Assembly: GCA_030340625.1 (NCBI GenBank)
Contig: JAOPHQ010005740.1
Coordinates: 33,501-97,500, forward strand
Direction: 5' to 3'
Length of the DNA: 64,000 nt
Source of the DNA: Merluccius polli
Taxonomy: Eukaryota; Chordata; Actinopteri; Gadiformes; Merlucciidae
The notes below the pieces were generated by a model. The model worked only from the letters and a program-made list of their open reading frames with translations, was not told the DNA's origin and ran no database searches. Position 1 is the stretch's first letter, and each line of letters begins with the position of its first letter. Of this stretch, positions 44,254-55,655 are shown one piece after another. The translations under genes and the position numbers were made by a program.

Positions 44254-44560
44254 GCCAGGCAATGGGGGAACAAACCCCTGGCATGCCGTATCCAGGCTTG
44301 GCATGCCTCCATGTCACCACAGGCAAGTTCCATGGCTTGCAGGAGATTTTGAAGATTTGAAATCTTGGGATTATGGTGGACACAGTGAATCTACTGATGT
44401 TTGGTTGTACCCTTTGTCCGGCCTCCCTCATGCTCATACCATGGACAAGAACATGGTCAATCACAGTAGCTCTGATTTCATCAGATATTACTGTTCTTTG
44501 TCTTCGCTGACCACCTCGACCTCCTCTCACACAAACTCTTCCTCTCAGATTTCTATCCAT
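44250..44560 (-). pseudogene. internally deleted IS630/DDE_3-type transposase
   Basis: From the ATG at 44560 the frame gives MDRNLRGRV, a Gly/Arg-rich stretch, then SDEIRATVIDHVLVHGMSMR and EAGQRVQPNISRFTVSTII, the helix-turn-helix of a fish Tc1/mariner-like family with DDE_3 catalytic domain. After about residue 68 the sequence jumps, with a frame change, to MELACGDMEACQAWIRHARG and LFPHCLAR (44333-44250), the conserved C-terminal tail of the same family. The whole catalytic core is deleted, so the copy cannot be active. Confidence 0.85.
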
Positions 44561-44580
44561 TGTAGGGCCTCACAAACCAG

Positions 44581-44982
44581 GGCCGTGTTCCGATAGCCGT
44601 ACTACCCGTACTTAGTGTACTTAGTTTGAGTACGTAGGGTGTTCCGATTATGATCGCGGCAAAAGAAGTGTACTTGAAAGGACCCGTATGTGTACTCAAA
44701 ACGGCCAAAATGCTGAGTGTGCTACGGGGTACACTTTGCGTACTCAACGGCAGCCATCTTAGCTACGTAGCGGAAGAGGCGGAGCCGCGCTCAGAGAACG
44801 TCTAATGAATTCACGTGTTTGGCGGGTGACGCGGCCGCGCAGCTGATGTCATTTCCGTTAAGTGCGCCACAGAGTAACAGCACTAACATCTGAAGCTCTG
44901 TGTACCTATTGAGTACGGATAGTGTACTATGTTGAAGTGTACTCACGGAAGTTAGTGTACTCACAGATATCGGAACACGGCC
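44581..44982. mobile_element. 402-bp non-autonomous DNA element with 3-bp duplication CAG
   Basis: The ends GGCCGTGTTCCGATA and TATCGGAACACGGCC are perfect 15-bp inverted repeats. CAG flanks both sides (44578-44580 and 44983-44985), a 3-bp duplication as in PIF/Harbinger-type elements. The interior repeats GTGTACT/AGTACAC motifs. It is inserted within the IS630-like element, so it is the younger of the two. Confidence 0.82.
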
Positions 44983-45285
44983 CAGTGCTCTCTGAACTGG
45001 CTTATATGTTCCCTCACATCATTAGCCACAAGTGTGATCAATTTTGAGTTGTTGTGTTCAAGTGGTGACACCTGTGCTTTAATTGTGTTTGACTTTTGTC
45101 ACCTGTGCTCACCATTATGCAGCATGGGTGCATCACAATGAAAATGTGTTGGCAAGTTGTGTCTAAACAGGTGAAACGTGCTTATGGTTTTGCCAAAAGA
45201 GTAATTGATTCAATCAGTGGGTTCAGGCAACTGAGCATTTGGTTCAGACAATAGGGTTTAGTGTTTTAGCAATTGAGAAAAACTG

Positions 45286-46580
45286 TAATGACATGCCATT
45301 TTCAGCAATTGTCATTCAACATTTGCCATTAACCACTAAGTCTTGTGAGAGTAGCACACACCAACATCCAGGTAGTGTTTTAGTAGTTAGTATCGAGTTA
45401 AGATTAGTAAGTTGGTTGGTTAATATAAGTGGTTAATATATAGTGGTTAGTAAAAGTGGTAAGTTGACATATGGATTTAAATGTGTCTAGTTGTATAATC
45501 ATCAATTATACAAAAAAATACACCTAACCCAAAACATAAGTCAACAACTAGAGCAGAAGTAATTTTGAAGGGAGATACTTGGAGAGAGATTAAATGGTGG
45601 AATAAAACTAGATGAAGAACAAAACGATGAAAGGACTGAAAGAATATAAATATAGTTATAAATTGGGGACAGAATATAAATAGTGGTGAAAAAAAATTGA
45701 GAGATCAGAGAGATTAAATCAGGTGAACGTTACAGAGGATGACAACATGGGGATGTTATACCCTTCTGACAGAGGATGATCAATAGCATGGGGATGTTAT
45801 ACCCTTCTGACAACAGTCAATACCTGTTTCAAGCTTCCTTTGGTTTTCAGCAGCCAGATAATTAACTTAATAAACACAATTTGCATTTGGCTTGACAACT
45901 CAATACTTCCACGCAGAGACAAAATAAAGTAGATGAAGTGTTTAATCCATACAAAAAAACATAATGTTTTACTTAATACTACTAATAGGCCTAGACTAAT
46001 GTACTTTACGACATAATAAAACAAGACCAACATGGTGAGTCGAATGAGCTGAGAAGTTGATGGGATCTCATAGTTTTAAATTCTTGTTGTGTAGATTTAT
46101 GCCTCAACAGAGTGAAATAAGGTCACCAAAACAGAACATATCTGCAAGAGAATAGCGACAAACCAGGCCTACCAATAAAAATCAAATCTAACAAAAAGGC
46201 AAGATAATTCAGTGAGGATCCGAAGGCCATGAACAAGACAAGTCACGTCAGACAATTCTTCCAATGAAATTAGCTTTCGACGTCGGTATTGTGAGACAAA
46301 CATCCCCTCATGTACCGCGACAGTCCGAAAAAATATGTACGACAAATACGAACATCGTGATGATCACTCTCGTAATGACAGTTAAATCCGTTGATCCCTC
46401 GTTGTCGCTTGTGTTCACCAGATGTGGATAGATAACATCCACGCAATGAATATTTGATGCTCTGTGTGTTATAGGCTTTGATATTATAGGCTGCCTGTGA
46501 ATAAATTCAACGTGATACAGCTTCTTAGCAACATGTACATACTATTGACAACTTTATGACTTCGGTAGATAGACACAGAG
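45286..46580. other. intergenic sequence with a local 47-bp tandem duplication
   Basis: AT-rich. Around 45735-45812 the segment ending GGGGATGTTATACCCTTCTG occurs twice in tandem with a small insertion. A run of TTAGTA/GGTTAATAT repeats is at 45375-45460. No gene recognised. Confidence 0.5.
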
Positions 46581-47016
46581 CTGGGCGGCCCCATATGCGC
46601 TCACTACGACGCTTGGGGCCCCCGCAAATTACGCAAGGGCCCCGCCTCCCCCTCGTGTCAAAGCGGGTGTCAATGTTTCCCCGCCGAGTTCGATGTCAGC
46701 AAATGACAATAACGTTAAGTTTGCGGTGCTAGTTTGCGGTGCGTCTCTCTCTCTCTAGCCGGTCTTGCTGACCTAGCTGGGAGGTGCATCTCTTGGTCTG
46801 TGTGTCTCGCTTGCTTGCCAGCCACTTCCAGGGCTGTTCTGCGACATTGTGTCCTGACACAAGTGAGAGTGAAATACAACTATGTATTATGTTTGATCAA
46901 CGCCAAAACAAGACATGATTCATACTCATGACTCCACAGTTAATCCACATCCAGCCTCGGTCGGTGCTAACACAGAGCCAGTACAGCTGGCGGCTTCAGC
47001 AAGTACTAATACAGAC

Positions 47017-48683
47017 TAGGGATGGGAATCGATACGATTTTATTGATACCAATGCCATTATCGATTCTGCTTAACGATCCATTTCTTTATCGATTCCCTT
47101 ATTGATTCCTGATCAATTTTCTGTGCGGAAAAAAATGTACGTCTACACAGCCAGAACGAGGTCCACTAAAAATGAGTCATCCAATAGTGCCTGTGTGTCA
47201 ATAGTACCTGTGTGTCTTCTCTTCGGGTGAATAGCGTTACTCCTGTGGTGCAATTTCATCAAAACTTTGCACAATGTTCAAACCACCTATTTGCTTTATG
47301 ACAATTGGAAGTATAGGCCCACCCTCATACTAGGAGACTAATAGGAAGTAGGCCTAATCTCATACTAGGAAACTAATAGGAAGTAGGCCTAATCTCATAC
47401 TAGGAAACTAATAGGAAGTAGGCCTAATCTCATACTAGGAAACTAATAGGAAGTAGGCCTAATCTCATACTAGGAAGCTAATAGGAAGTAGGCCTAATCT
47501 CATACTAGGAAACTAATAGGAAGTAGGCCTAATCTCATACTAGGAAGCTAATAGGAAGTAGGCCTAATCTCATACTAGGAAACTAATAGGAAGTAGGCCT
47601 AATCTCATACTAGGAAGCTAATAGGAAGTAGGCCTAATCTCATACTAGGAAGCTAATAGGAAGTAGGCCTAATCTCATACTAGGAAGATAATAGGAAGTA
47701 GATCTAATCTCATACTAGGAAACTAATAGGAAGTAGGCCTAATCTCATACTAGGAAGCTAATAGGAAGTAGGCCTAATCTCATACTAGGAAGCTAATAGG
47801 AAGTAGGCCTAATCTCATACTAGGAAACCAATAGGAAGTAGGCCTAATCTCATACTAGGAAGATAATAGGAAGTAGATCTAATCTCATACTAGGAAACTA
47901 ATAGGAAGTAGGCCTAATCTCATACTAGGAAGCTAATAGGAAGAAGGCCTAATCTCATACTAGGAAACTAATAGGAAGTAGGCCTAATCTCATACTAGGA
48001 AGCTAATAGGAAGTAGGCCTAATCTCATACTAGGAAACTAATAGGAAGTAGGTCTAATCTCATACTAGGAAGATAATAGGAAGTAGGTCTAATCTCATAC
48101 TAGGAAGATAATAGGAAGTAGGTCTAATCTCATACTAGGAGACTAATAGGAAGTAGGGCTAATCTCATACTAGGAAACCGTGTGTCTTCGGGAAACTTTT
48201 AGTTTACATTCAAACTCTGCTGCAACAGAGTCGGACTCCGACTGATGAGTGGATCTGAAAGCCACTGACGTCCACGCAGCAATCCCACGAGATATTGTAG
48301 TTTTGCGTTATTAAAATAGCAAAAAAAAATTTAACGAATTGAACCACTTTAGAAATGAAAAGGTACAAACAATCAGCTGATAAAAACACAATTCTGCAGC
48401 AGTGGTGCCCGCCGGCTTCATTTCAGACATGGAAACATACGCACTGTGAATTGACTTTTTTTTTTTTTATTAACTATTCGTAAAACCTTAAAAATATTAA
48501 AAGCTTGAAATTATGTATTCGTGTCAGCTCTAGACAGTTGTTTGATAAATTGCTATTTAACACCTTCGGAGAGAGGGATTTGAATTGCTTCTTTTTTTTA
48601 ACCTCGGGGGCGTACGATTCCGACGGATCGGACAATTTAGAACCGGTTCTTAACTGGAACCGGTTCTCGATTCCACATCCCTA
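47017..48683. mobile_element. hAT element inserted in the ZMYM-type element, perfect 8-bp duplication, carries a minisatellite
   Basis: The ends are TAGGGATGGGAATCGATAC and, in reverse complement, TAGGGATGTGGAATCGAGAA. ATACAGAC flanks both sides (47009-47016 and 48684-48691). GATTCC/GGAATC- and ATCGAT-type repeats follow each end. About 870 of its 1,667 bp are a 35-bp tandem repeat. The rest has no intact open frame. It splits the coding remnant of the older host element. Confidence 0.92.
47304..48177. repeat. 35-bp minisatellite, about 25 copies
   Basis: The consensus unit contains AATAGGAAGTAGGCCTAATC followed by TCATACTAGGAAACT. Units differ mainly at two spots: AAACT/AAGCT/AAGAT/GAGACT/AAACC and GGCCT/GATCT/GGTCT/GGGCT. 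The rare GATCT variant, next to AAGAT, occurs at 47701 and 47876, exactly five units apart with similar neighbours, indicating a 175-bp higher-order duplication. The first copy (from 47304) is the most diverged. Confidence 0.95.
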
Positions 48684-49864
48684 ATACAGACACATGAAGT
48701 ACAGACAGCCAGTACAGATACACACAGCTACAAGACCCTAACAGAACAGCTGCTGTTCCACCAAATGACCCAGCAGATTCGCCCCCAGTCTTTACAGACG
48801 TTGTGAGGACTGAGTTAGTGGGCAGAGGTCCATTCAAACCAGGATTACATTTTTCTTACCCTAAAGACAAGTCTAGAAGTGGTTTCCATTCACGCTTATT
48901 ACAGACACAGCTGTCAAATGGGGAAAAGATTACCAGGAGCTGGCTTTCATATTCAATTAAAAACAATGCTGTGTATTTTTTTTGCTGGAAGCTTTTTTCT
49001 ACAAAAGACAAAATAATAAAGGAAGGTGATATTAAATATTAACGCCATTCTGAAACACCACGAAGGTAGTCCTGAACACACATACAATATGATTAGGTGG
49101 AGAGAACTTGTTCTGCGCCTCAGTCAGGGACAGACTTTGATCAGATACAAAGGACAATTTTGGAGACTGAAAGAAAGAGATGGAGGGACGTATCACCAAG
49201 GTCTCTGGCTGAAAGACAGCATTCAGGGCTTCACCAGACAAACTCTTTCAACCAGATAATGGAAACATCCGTAATGGAAAATCATCTCAGCAAAATTAAA
49301 GATGGGGAGACACGTGCTTATTACATTGGGACGCGCACACAGAAGAGAGGGCTGATACAGATTGTGAGTGACAAGATTCTGGAAGCAATAGCGACTCAAG
49401 TAAGAGACTCAAAGTACTTCTCCATTATTTTGGACAGCTAACATCAGTCACCAGGAGCAAATGTCTCATTGTTCTGAGAAGCATGGCTTTAAAGGGAACG
49501 CCAGAGATGAAGGACATTTTCCTTGGCTTTGTGAATGGTGAGGTTTGAATCTGTCCACTGTCATCTTAGATAAGCTGAATGAGCTGAAGACTCAATTTGA
49601 AGATTGCAGAGGGCAAGCTAATGATAATGGGGCCAACATGAAGGGCAAACACCAAGTAGCACAAGCCAGACTGCTCCCAAAAAAAAAAAACCAGAGCCAC
49701 GTTCGTCTCATGTGGCAACTGCCAAAAGCAGTTGAGGAAATTAACGTGGAGGCTGTTCTGAAAAATAACATATAAAAAAAAAAAATAATAACATAATAAT
49801 AATTTTAAAAAATTTAATAAAATAATAATAATAAAATAAGTAATTAAAAAAATACAAAAATAAA

Positions 49865-49895
<31 letters not shown>

Positions 49896-50815
49896 TACAA
49901 TACATTGCGCTTTTCAGGGTGCTAAAATACGCTTTACCCAGAGACACAGGGCAGTTGTAAGGTACATGCAAGAGCACACAGGAGTAGAGGAGACATAAAA
50001 AATGAGGGAGGGGAGAGGAGGGAGGGAAGGAGGTTAGCTGTTGAACGCCTGCTTGAAGAGGTGGGTTTTGAGGGCCTGTTTGAATTATGGCAGGGTGTTC
50101 GTCTGTCGGATGTGGTTGGGCAGAGAGAGGGTGCTGCGCAATAACATGACTCCAAGACACACCGCCCTTCACAACACAAATGAGACACAGCAAAAGGCAT
50201 TTCAGCTATGAGGCTCAAAAGAGACTGAGAAACAGCAAGAGCTACGAGCCTGCTGATGAACCAGTGACTGATGTACTGGAAAACCTTAAAGTCAACTGCT
50301 TTCAACATTGTGGTCGACTCTGCTGTGACATCCGTGGATGACAGATTTGAAACCCTCAACCAGGTGAAAACCAAATACTGTATGGAGTGCTGCTGAACTT
50401 CAGCACTGCTGTCCACACGTCTTCTTTAAACGCTCTTTTAAAGGCTCACCGCATGGAAGTTGAAAACACTTCAACCTTCAGAGATGACGATGTGACATCA
50501 GTGGAATGGATCTGCCACACGAGATTCAGAATTTACCTGATCTGCTGTCAGATAAGATGAGCCTTTGAGCCTTTGAGCTGCTTTGCTTTCTCTGTGAGAA
50601 AAATCTGGAGGAACACTATGCCCTACGAATTGCAGTCAGCCTACCAGTAACAGTAAGCTCATCAAAAGCTATGTCACGGGAACGTTCGAGTGGTCTGGCC
50701 ATCATTAACATTAACATTCACATCATGATGTGGGGAAACACATGTCCTATGATGACATCATTGGTGATTTTGCCTCAAGAAAGTGCAGAAGAGGAATAGA
50801 TTGATGTAAGAGTTT
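48684..50815 (+). pseudogene. broken ZMYM1-like hAT transposase
   Basis: The segments follow the order of the fish zinc finger MYM-type 1-like transposases. 48790-49040 gives ELVGRGPFKPGLHFSYPKDK and SNGEKITRSWLSYSIKNNAV (TTF-type finger; the second Cys region is altered to FFCWKLF). 49030-49250 and 49260-49441 give fragments including KIKDGETRAYYIGTRTQ and SKYFSIILDS (start of the RNase H-like domain). 49545-49690 gives LSTVILDKLNELKTQFEDCR and NDNGANMKGKHQ. A large internal deletion joins this to NVEAVLKN. 50185-50480 gives FNIVVDSAVTSVDDRFETLN, and 50735-50815 the end (DDIIGDFASRK-like). There are many stops and frameshifts. The region between 46960 and 47016 belongs to the same reading frame upstream of the inserted element. 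Confidence 0.82.
49770..50155 (-). mobile_element. retroposon-like insertion in the ZMYM-type remnant
   Basis: AT-rich start with (AATA)n/(AAT)n runs (49780-49893) followed by TACAATACATTGCGCTTTTC and ACGCTTTACCC, a phrase common at retroposon sequences in fish. Read on the minus strand it would end in a TTATTATT-type tail. It splits the transposase remnant between NVEAVLKN and the KRHFSYEA-like part. Exact borders and target duplication not determined. Confidence 0.5.
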
Positions 50816-52343
50816 AATTCAAACATTCAAATGTTTACACACTTTGTTTGGCAGATCTAATTAACTAACTACGTGACATATTTTCTTAATTTCTTCCAGA
50901 CAGTCCAGATAGGCTTGTGCCCATGCCGATGCTGAAAATGCCCAGGGCTGTTGAGGGAACCAAAGTTAATCACAGAGCTGTATAGTTTTATTGGACTATT
51001 TTGAGACATAAAGCTGCAGCCATAGCCTATGAGCTTATGTTTACATTATATAGCCGAGGCTAATTGTATAATATTGTGAGGACTGGACTAATCACCAGGC
51101 AGCAGAGCCAAAGGTCATTGTTATGCTGTATTATTTTCTACATTTGATATTTTATCCAATTTCAATGTAGGTTAATGTTAATATGCACTTGTCTTAAGAT
51201 TCAATAGAAAATATTCTATTCTAATCAATAAATATTGTTTGTTAATACCTCACTGGGATGTCAGGTGTGACTGTGCGGCCAGGTACGGGTCAGGAAAGGG
51301 AGAGGCCCCAGGGAGGTCAGGACCGGGTCTGGATAGACACCTTGATCACGTATTCATTTTAAAGTAATATGCTTTCAGGCGATCGTGTCCAAATATATGT
51401 ATGAACTATTATCCACGTCCTCTCCTATAGAAATGAGTTGAGTGACACTATACGCGCACATGATTGGTGGCCGGTGATTCATGTGGCATCACACAGGAAA
51501 TTAATCTCTTCCCTCTGTGACCTTTAAGTCTGGTAGAATTGACTGGTTAAGTGCAAGACAGATGGAGTTTGACAAACCAGGGGGTCTGAGAGGCGAGGGC
51601 AGAGAACTGAGGAAATATGGGCAGGAACCATCTGCTGCCAGTGATTAGGAGCCCGGCTCACATCTCAAACTGTCACCTCATAAATCGCCAACTGTATCAT
51701 TGATTTCTTTCTTTTTTTTGTCCCAGTCCTCCCATATACATGATTCAGTTCTTCATTATGTGGCTAACGGTTTCCTGCATGGCCAGAGTAGGTGCACGCA
51801 CGTACATGCACGGCTTGTTATGAAGCATTGGTGAGAGTGGCTGGCGCGTTGTTGCTTCCGTCAGGGCATGAAGACGGAAAAACAAAGTGAATTATGTAAA
51901 AGTCATGACTCGACACCTCCCTTGTTAATCATATAACTTAACTGATTTGCTAATCTCGTTTAGCTGCTGTCTTCTCTGGATTCAATACAATGCACAATCA
52001 ATAATAACTGCTATCCCATCTAATCAGGCATTAGTTGTTTGTTTCTTTGGGCGGGTTTGTATAAAGGAGACTTTAGTTCTCCTTTAGCTATTATCGCCGC
52101 CAATTGCCTGTTCCAGGCCACTACATTGTAACATTTTTCTCGGCACTGTTGCCAGTGACAAAAACAAGATCATTATCATGGCGTAGGTGCGGGTGAGTTA
52201 AATGGATCCGGGATGAAGTGAGACTGGGAGCTGGTCTGTCCCAGTATTCTTCAGCTGGTCCCCATCTACAGGTTTGGCATCAACTCTAAAGTTGGAAATG
52301 TGATAGTCATGGTCTGTGATGTGATCATCATATGTGTTTATGT

Positions 52344-52460
52344 TGGGGCAAGATAGTGTCATGGGTTAGGGTGTTGGACTCCCAGCCGAAAGGTACTGGG
52401 TTTGATCCCCCAATGTCTCCCGTCTACCTGTACGCATCCTTGAACCTTCAGCATTAACTT
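52344..52460 (+). mobile_element. tRNA-derived SINE head fragment
   Basis: GGTTAGGGTGTTGGACTCCC resembles an A-box region and GGTACTGGGTTTGATCCCCC a B box of RNA polymerase III promoters, at tRNA-like spacing. It is followed by CGTCTACCTGTACGCATCCT, typical of the part of fish SINEs just downstream of the tRNA-like head. No full tail is visible. Confidence 0.65.
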
Positions 52461-53148
52461 AATGTATAAATAGTAAAATAGCATTTCAGTCAGGACCACT
52501 TTTGTCAAAATAATCTTTTATTCTAAAGCAGAATATTACATGCAGAATATTACATTTGCAGAATATTACATTTGGCGGTGTGGCTCTGTTCTGGGACCTC
52601 CTTGTCCTTCCACGTGCCTACGTGGAAAGCCTTAAAGCAGGGGGAGCACTCCTCCCTGCCCTTCCATGTGCCTACATGGAAAAGTTTAAGACAAGGCGAG
52701 CGGCAGCAGAGACCCCCCGGGGTACAGAACAGAGCAAGCATCAATGACAATCAGAAAATGACATTGATTAATTAGATACGACATGAAAGGGGGAGCTGGG
52801 GTGGAGGTGGGTTGCAAAAAAGCTAGCAGAGGAAGCAGCGAAGATAGGCAGGCTGAAGCAGCTTAAATAAGGCGCCAAGAATGATGTTTGCCAATGGGTG
52901 TTTGAGGGGGAGCCAGCTGAGCTGTCAGCTGACTGTGTATGGTATCCAATAGAAAGCTAGGGGAATCAGCTGATGTATGTTTTGATAATACTACATATTT
53001 GAAGCGCTCTGCATACGCAACGTAACCTAAAAGCGGCAATTATGACTATGATTATGACTACTGTGATATCTGTACTGAGCCGAGCCTGACTTCGTGGCCT
53101 GCCTGAACTAACGCTATGCTCAATTTATGGAGGCTAGCCCTCCACCAT

Positions 53149-53176
<28 letters not shown>
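53149..53176. repeat. 28-base G run
   Basis: An uninterrupted mononucleotide tract. Similar runs in this window are at 25921-25941 (21 G) and 63012-63037 (26 G). Such lengths are prone to sequencing error, so the true length is uncertain. Confidence 0.85.
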
Positions 53177-53179
<3 letters not shown>

Positions 53180-54089
53180 GTTTCAACTGTTTTATGACGC
53201 TTTTCTGATTCATGTTCCCTAAAGCTCTGTTGTAGTTGCCACGACGGCAGCAGGACGTCCATGAGCTGAAGCTGGGGGGGGAGTGAGCGACTTAATGCAC
53301 ACAACTGTGACTCACTAGTTCGGGTTCGGGCGATGTCACCCAGACTCAGCTCAAATAAGCACGCGAGGTCACGACATTGGCAAACCTGAGTTCATCGACT
53401 CATCCTCTCACACTGCTTGGGCTAGCAGTCATGCCTCCTGAACATTAATTATTCTACTCCTCCTTCACAACAATACATTATGGGAGAGGGGGAAAAAAAA
53501 CCTCTTCAAGCCAATGACCTGGTAATGGACTGTGGCTACATATAGGAAGCCCTATGTAATTAGCATAGCTTTTTGCTCCAGTGTCTTCTAATTAAGTGAT
53601 AAACACGCCACTCACTTTTAGGGTAAATACATGCGTAGGCTTCCTGGGTGGTCAGTCCATCCATCTGTATGTGTCTCCTGTTAGTCATCTGTTAATCCCT
53701 GGTCGTCTCTGTTCATCAACAATAGATGTTCGCACTGATTGTAAATGGCATGATGTTGAGTTTAGTTTGTAGTTTTTGCCTATTCTAAGGTTCGGAGCCT
53801 GACTCGCAGCGGGTTCATGTCTGGCTATGCAGAAGTGGGAATCGTGTGTTTTTCACATTTATGTTTGTTTTTTTATTGACGTTTGTGTTATTACTGTAAA
53901 GCACATGGATCATTTTTATGATACATCTAAATGATACTTGGAGTAGAATGGCATATTCATCATCACAACACATTTTGATGTATGAACAATTTGTCCTTTT
54001 GACTATGATTTATTATTATGCTCATGTAAAGTAGGCCAGCACAAAGGGCAATTGGCCCAAAGTCTATGTGAAAAAAAGTATTGGCAACC

Positions 54090-54115
54090 ATGTGTGTGTG
54101 TGTGTGTGTGTGTGT

Positions 54116-54175
<60 letters not shown>

Positions 54176-54255
54176 ATGTATGTCTGCATGTGTGTGTTTG
54201 TGTGTATGTGTGTGTGCATGCGTGCATGTATGTCTGCAGGTGTGTGTGTGTGTCC
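54090..54255. repeat. (GT)n tract with GCATGTATGTCTGCA interspersion
   Basis: Long GT runs (54090-54116 and 54119-54174) are followed by a duplicated GCATGTATGTCTGCA block (about 54174 and 54224) separated by shorter GT runs, indicating a local segmental duplication inside the repeat. Confidence 0.88.
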
Positions 54256-54664
54256 GGAAAAAAAGATCATTCAACAATGATGACGCACTATGTTCCTCAG
54301 AATATTGATTTATATTGATTTTTGATTTCCTGCCCATTTTCCTTTCTATTTCATCTGACTTCCTGCTCTACTCTTCTCCACAATCATTTCTAATGCTGAG
54401 TTGCATTCACTTTCCCCAAGTCTCCTGCTGTGTTCAGTTTATTTACATGTATGCGTTATTCGCACATGATGAAAATGCACTCATTGCAAATTGCTCTTTG
54501 AAGCCATATAAAGTGCACTCTCTTTCCATTATAGCTATTTCTGCAGTCATGCTAGCAGTTACACTAAGGTAATATTCATTCAAGTAAACCACATTTGAGT
54601 ACCTTTCAGTGTAAAAATGTTATGTCCATTTCAAGACAGGCAAATGTGGGCCACTATAGAAATG

Positions 54665-54735
54665 ACCCCTGCGATGACGCAGATGATCTCAGTGGTCGGT
54701 CAAGGCGTCTGGTGAGTTGAAAGTCTCGAGTTCTT
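54665..54735 (+). mobile_element. possible tRNA-derived SINE head
   Basis: GATGATCTCAGTGGTCGGTC could be an A-box-like segment and GAAAGTCTCGAGTTCTTCCC a degenerate B box at about tRNA spacing. The match is weak and no tail is recognisable. Confidence 0.3.
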
Positions 54736-54809
54736 CCCCCTTTCCCCCTTTAGGCACTAGCAGCATACTGCATCAGTTGTGTTTACCACTCAAAGTGGAC
54801 AGACACAGA

Positions 54810-54841
54810 CACTGTGTGGACACAGAAGTGTCCACACAGTG
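54810..54841. repeat. perfect hairpin, 14-bp arms, 4-bp loop
   Basis: CACTGTGTGGACAC and GTGTCCACACAGTG are separated by AGAA, with perfect pairing. A second, looser inverted pair of the same GTCCACTG type is at 61191-61234. Confidence 0.8.
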
Positions 54842-55489
54842 GACGCAGAAGGCTCAAAGTCTGGCGACCCCACTATAAAAGGCCGGCTGACAGTTGGAAG
54901 TATAGAAAATGTCTCAATAGGCACAAACCATTTTGCCGCTCGCTCTGTCTCCATACTTATTCCAGGTCAGGGTCACCACAGGCTGGAACCTATTCTGTCA
55001 CACTGGACAAAGCACTGGAGGACACTGCAATAGAAAAATGGAGAGAATGGACCAAGAAGAACGCAATTCAAGTGGGAATATAACGCCCATAAAATTAAAG
55101 TGCTAAAAATGGGTTGACTCCCCTCCGATAATGCTGTTGCCCCATTCCATTCATATACACATTCATACACACACACACTTTGTTCACACCTATTATGGGA
55201 ATATTAGCATAAAGTGCATGGTGTTATCGGCGGTGGGAATAAACTAGGGCACCCAAACATAGATTGATCACCTAATCTAATGCGGTGGAGCCCCATCGCC
55301 CCATTACCCAATGCACATAGTAATCCCTATCCTAATTATGCTTATAACAACCTCCTCCACGTTACCTGATGTAATGTTTGATGTGAATGGAGCAAATGAC
55401 AAGGAAATAGACAGCAAGAAGCAAACTGCCCCAATCTAAATACTTGGACCACTTTCAGGAATGCAGTAGAGAAAGAGATTTTACAAACC

Positions 55490-55655
55490 GACTTTCAGCT
55501 TTCAGACATTTCAATCATTTATCCAAAGCAACTTCCATCGAAATTCCTCTAAGATAAATGTCACTCAGGAGCAGGGGTGCCTACAGTTAGACTGGACATT
55601 GGGAATCGAACCCAGTACCGTTGGCCTGGGAATCAAACACCCTCGCCCACTATCC
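55490..55655 (-). mobile_element. tRNA-derived SINE, minus strand
   Basis: On the minus strand it starts GGGGCGGGATAGTGGGCGAG (A-box-like part) and continues with GGTACTGGGTTCGATTCCCA (a good B box). It ends with GTTGCTTTGGATAAATGATT, the tail shared with fish LINEs. It is related to the SINE head at 52344-52460 in the B-box region. Confidence 0.75.

Larger units (their letters stand above)
43816..45285 (-). mobile_element. IS630/Tc1-type transposon remnant with nested insertion
   Basis: The ends are CAGTTTTTCTCGATTGCTAA on the left and, in reverse complement, CAGTTTTTCTCAATTGCTAA on the right (two mismatches over the first 25 bp), and both are flanked by TA. Coding is on the minus strand: only the N-terminal DNA-binding part and a short C-terminal piece of the transposase remain. 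A separate 402-bp element is inserted upstream of the start codon (44581-44982), and a G-rich, hAT-ended fragment interrupts the 3' part (44041-44253). Confidence 0.88.
46584..51240 (+). mobile_element. decayed hAT element of the ZMYM-type (DUF4371) transposase family, interrupted twice
   Basis: GC-rich sequence at 46584-46680 (GGGCGGCCCC..., GGGGCCCCCG...) looks like its 5' end and untranslated region. Remnants of the transposase run from about 46960 to 50810. They are interrupted by a second hAT element (47017-48683) and by a retroposon-like segment (about 49770-50155). Neither outer end could be fixed: no matching inverted repeats or 8-bp duplication were found, so the boundaries are approximate. 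Confidence 0.6.
51241..54640. other. intergenic sequence, one SINE and simple repeats
   Basis: No gene recognised. It holds the SINE at 52344-52460, a local repeat at about 52608-52685 in which CCTTCCACGTGCCTACGTGG and CCTTCCATGTGCCTACATGG recur about 60 bp apart, 28 G in a row (53149-53176) and GT tracts (54090-54255). Confidence 0.55.

Noticed and set aside
47304..48177. CRISPR-like array of 35-bp repeats
   Set aside because: Repeats are directly adjacent with no unique spacers, in a vertebrate genome. It is a minisatellite.
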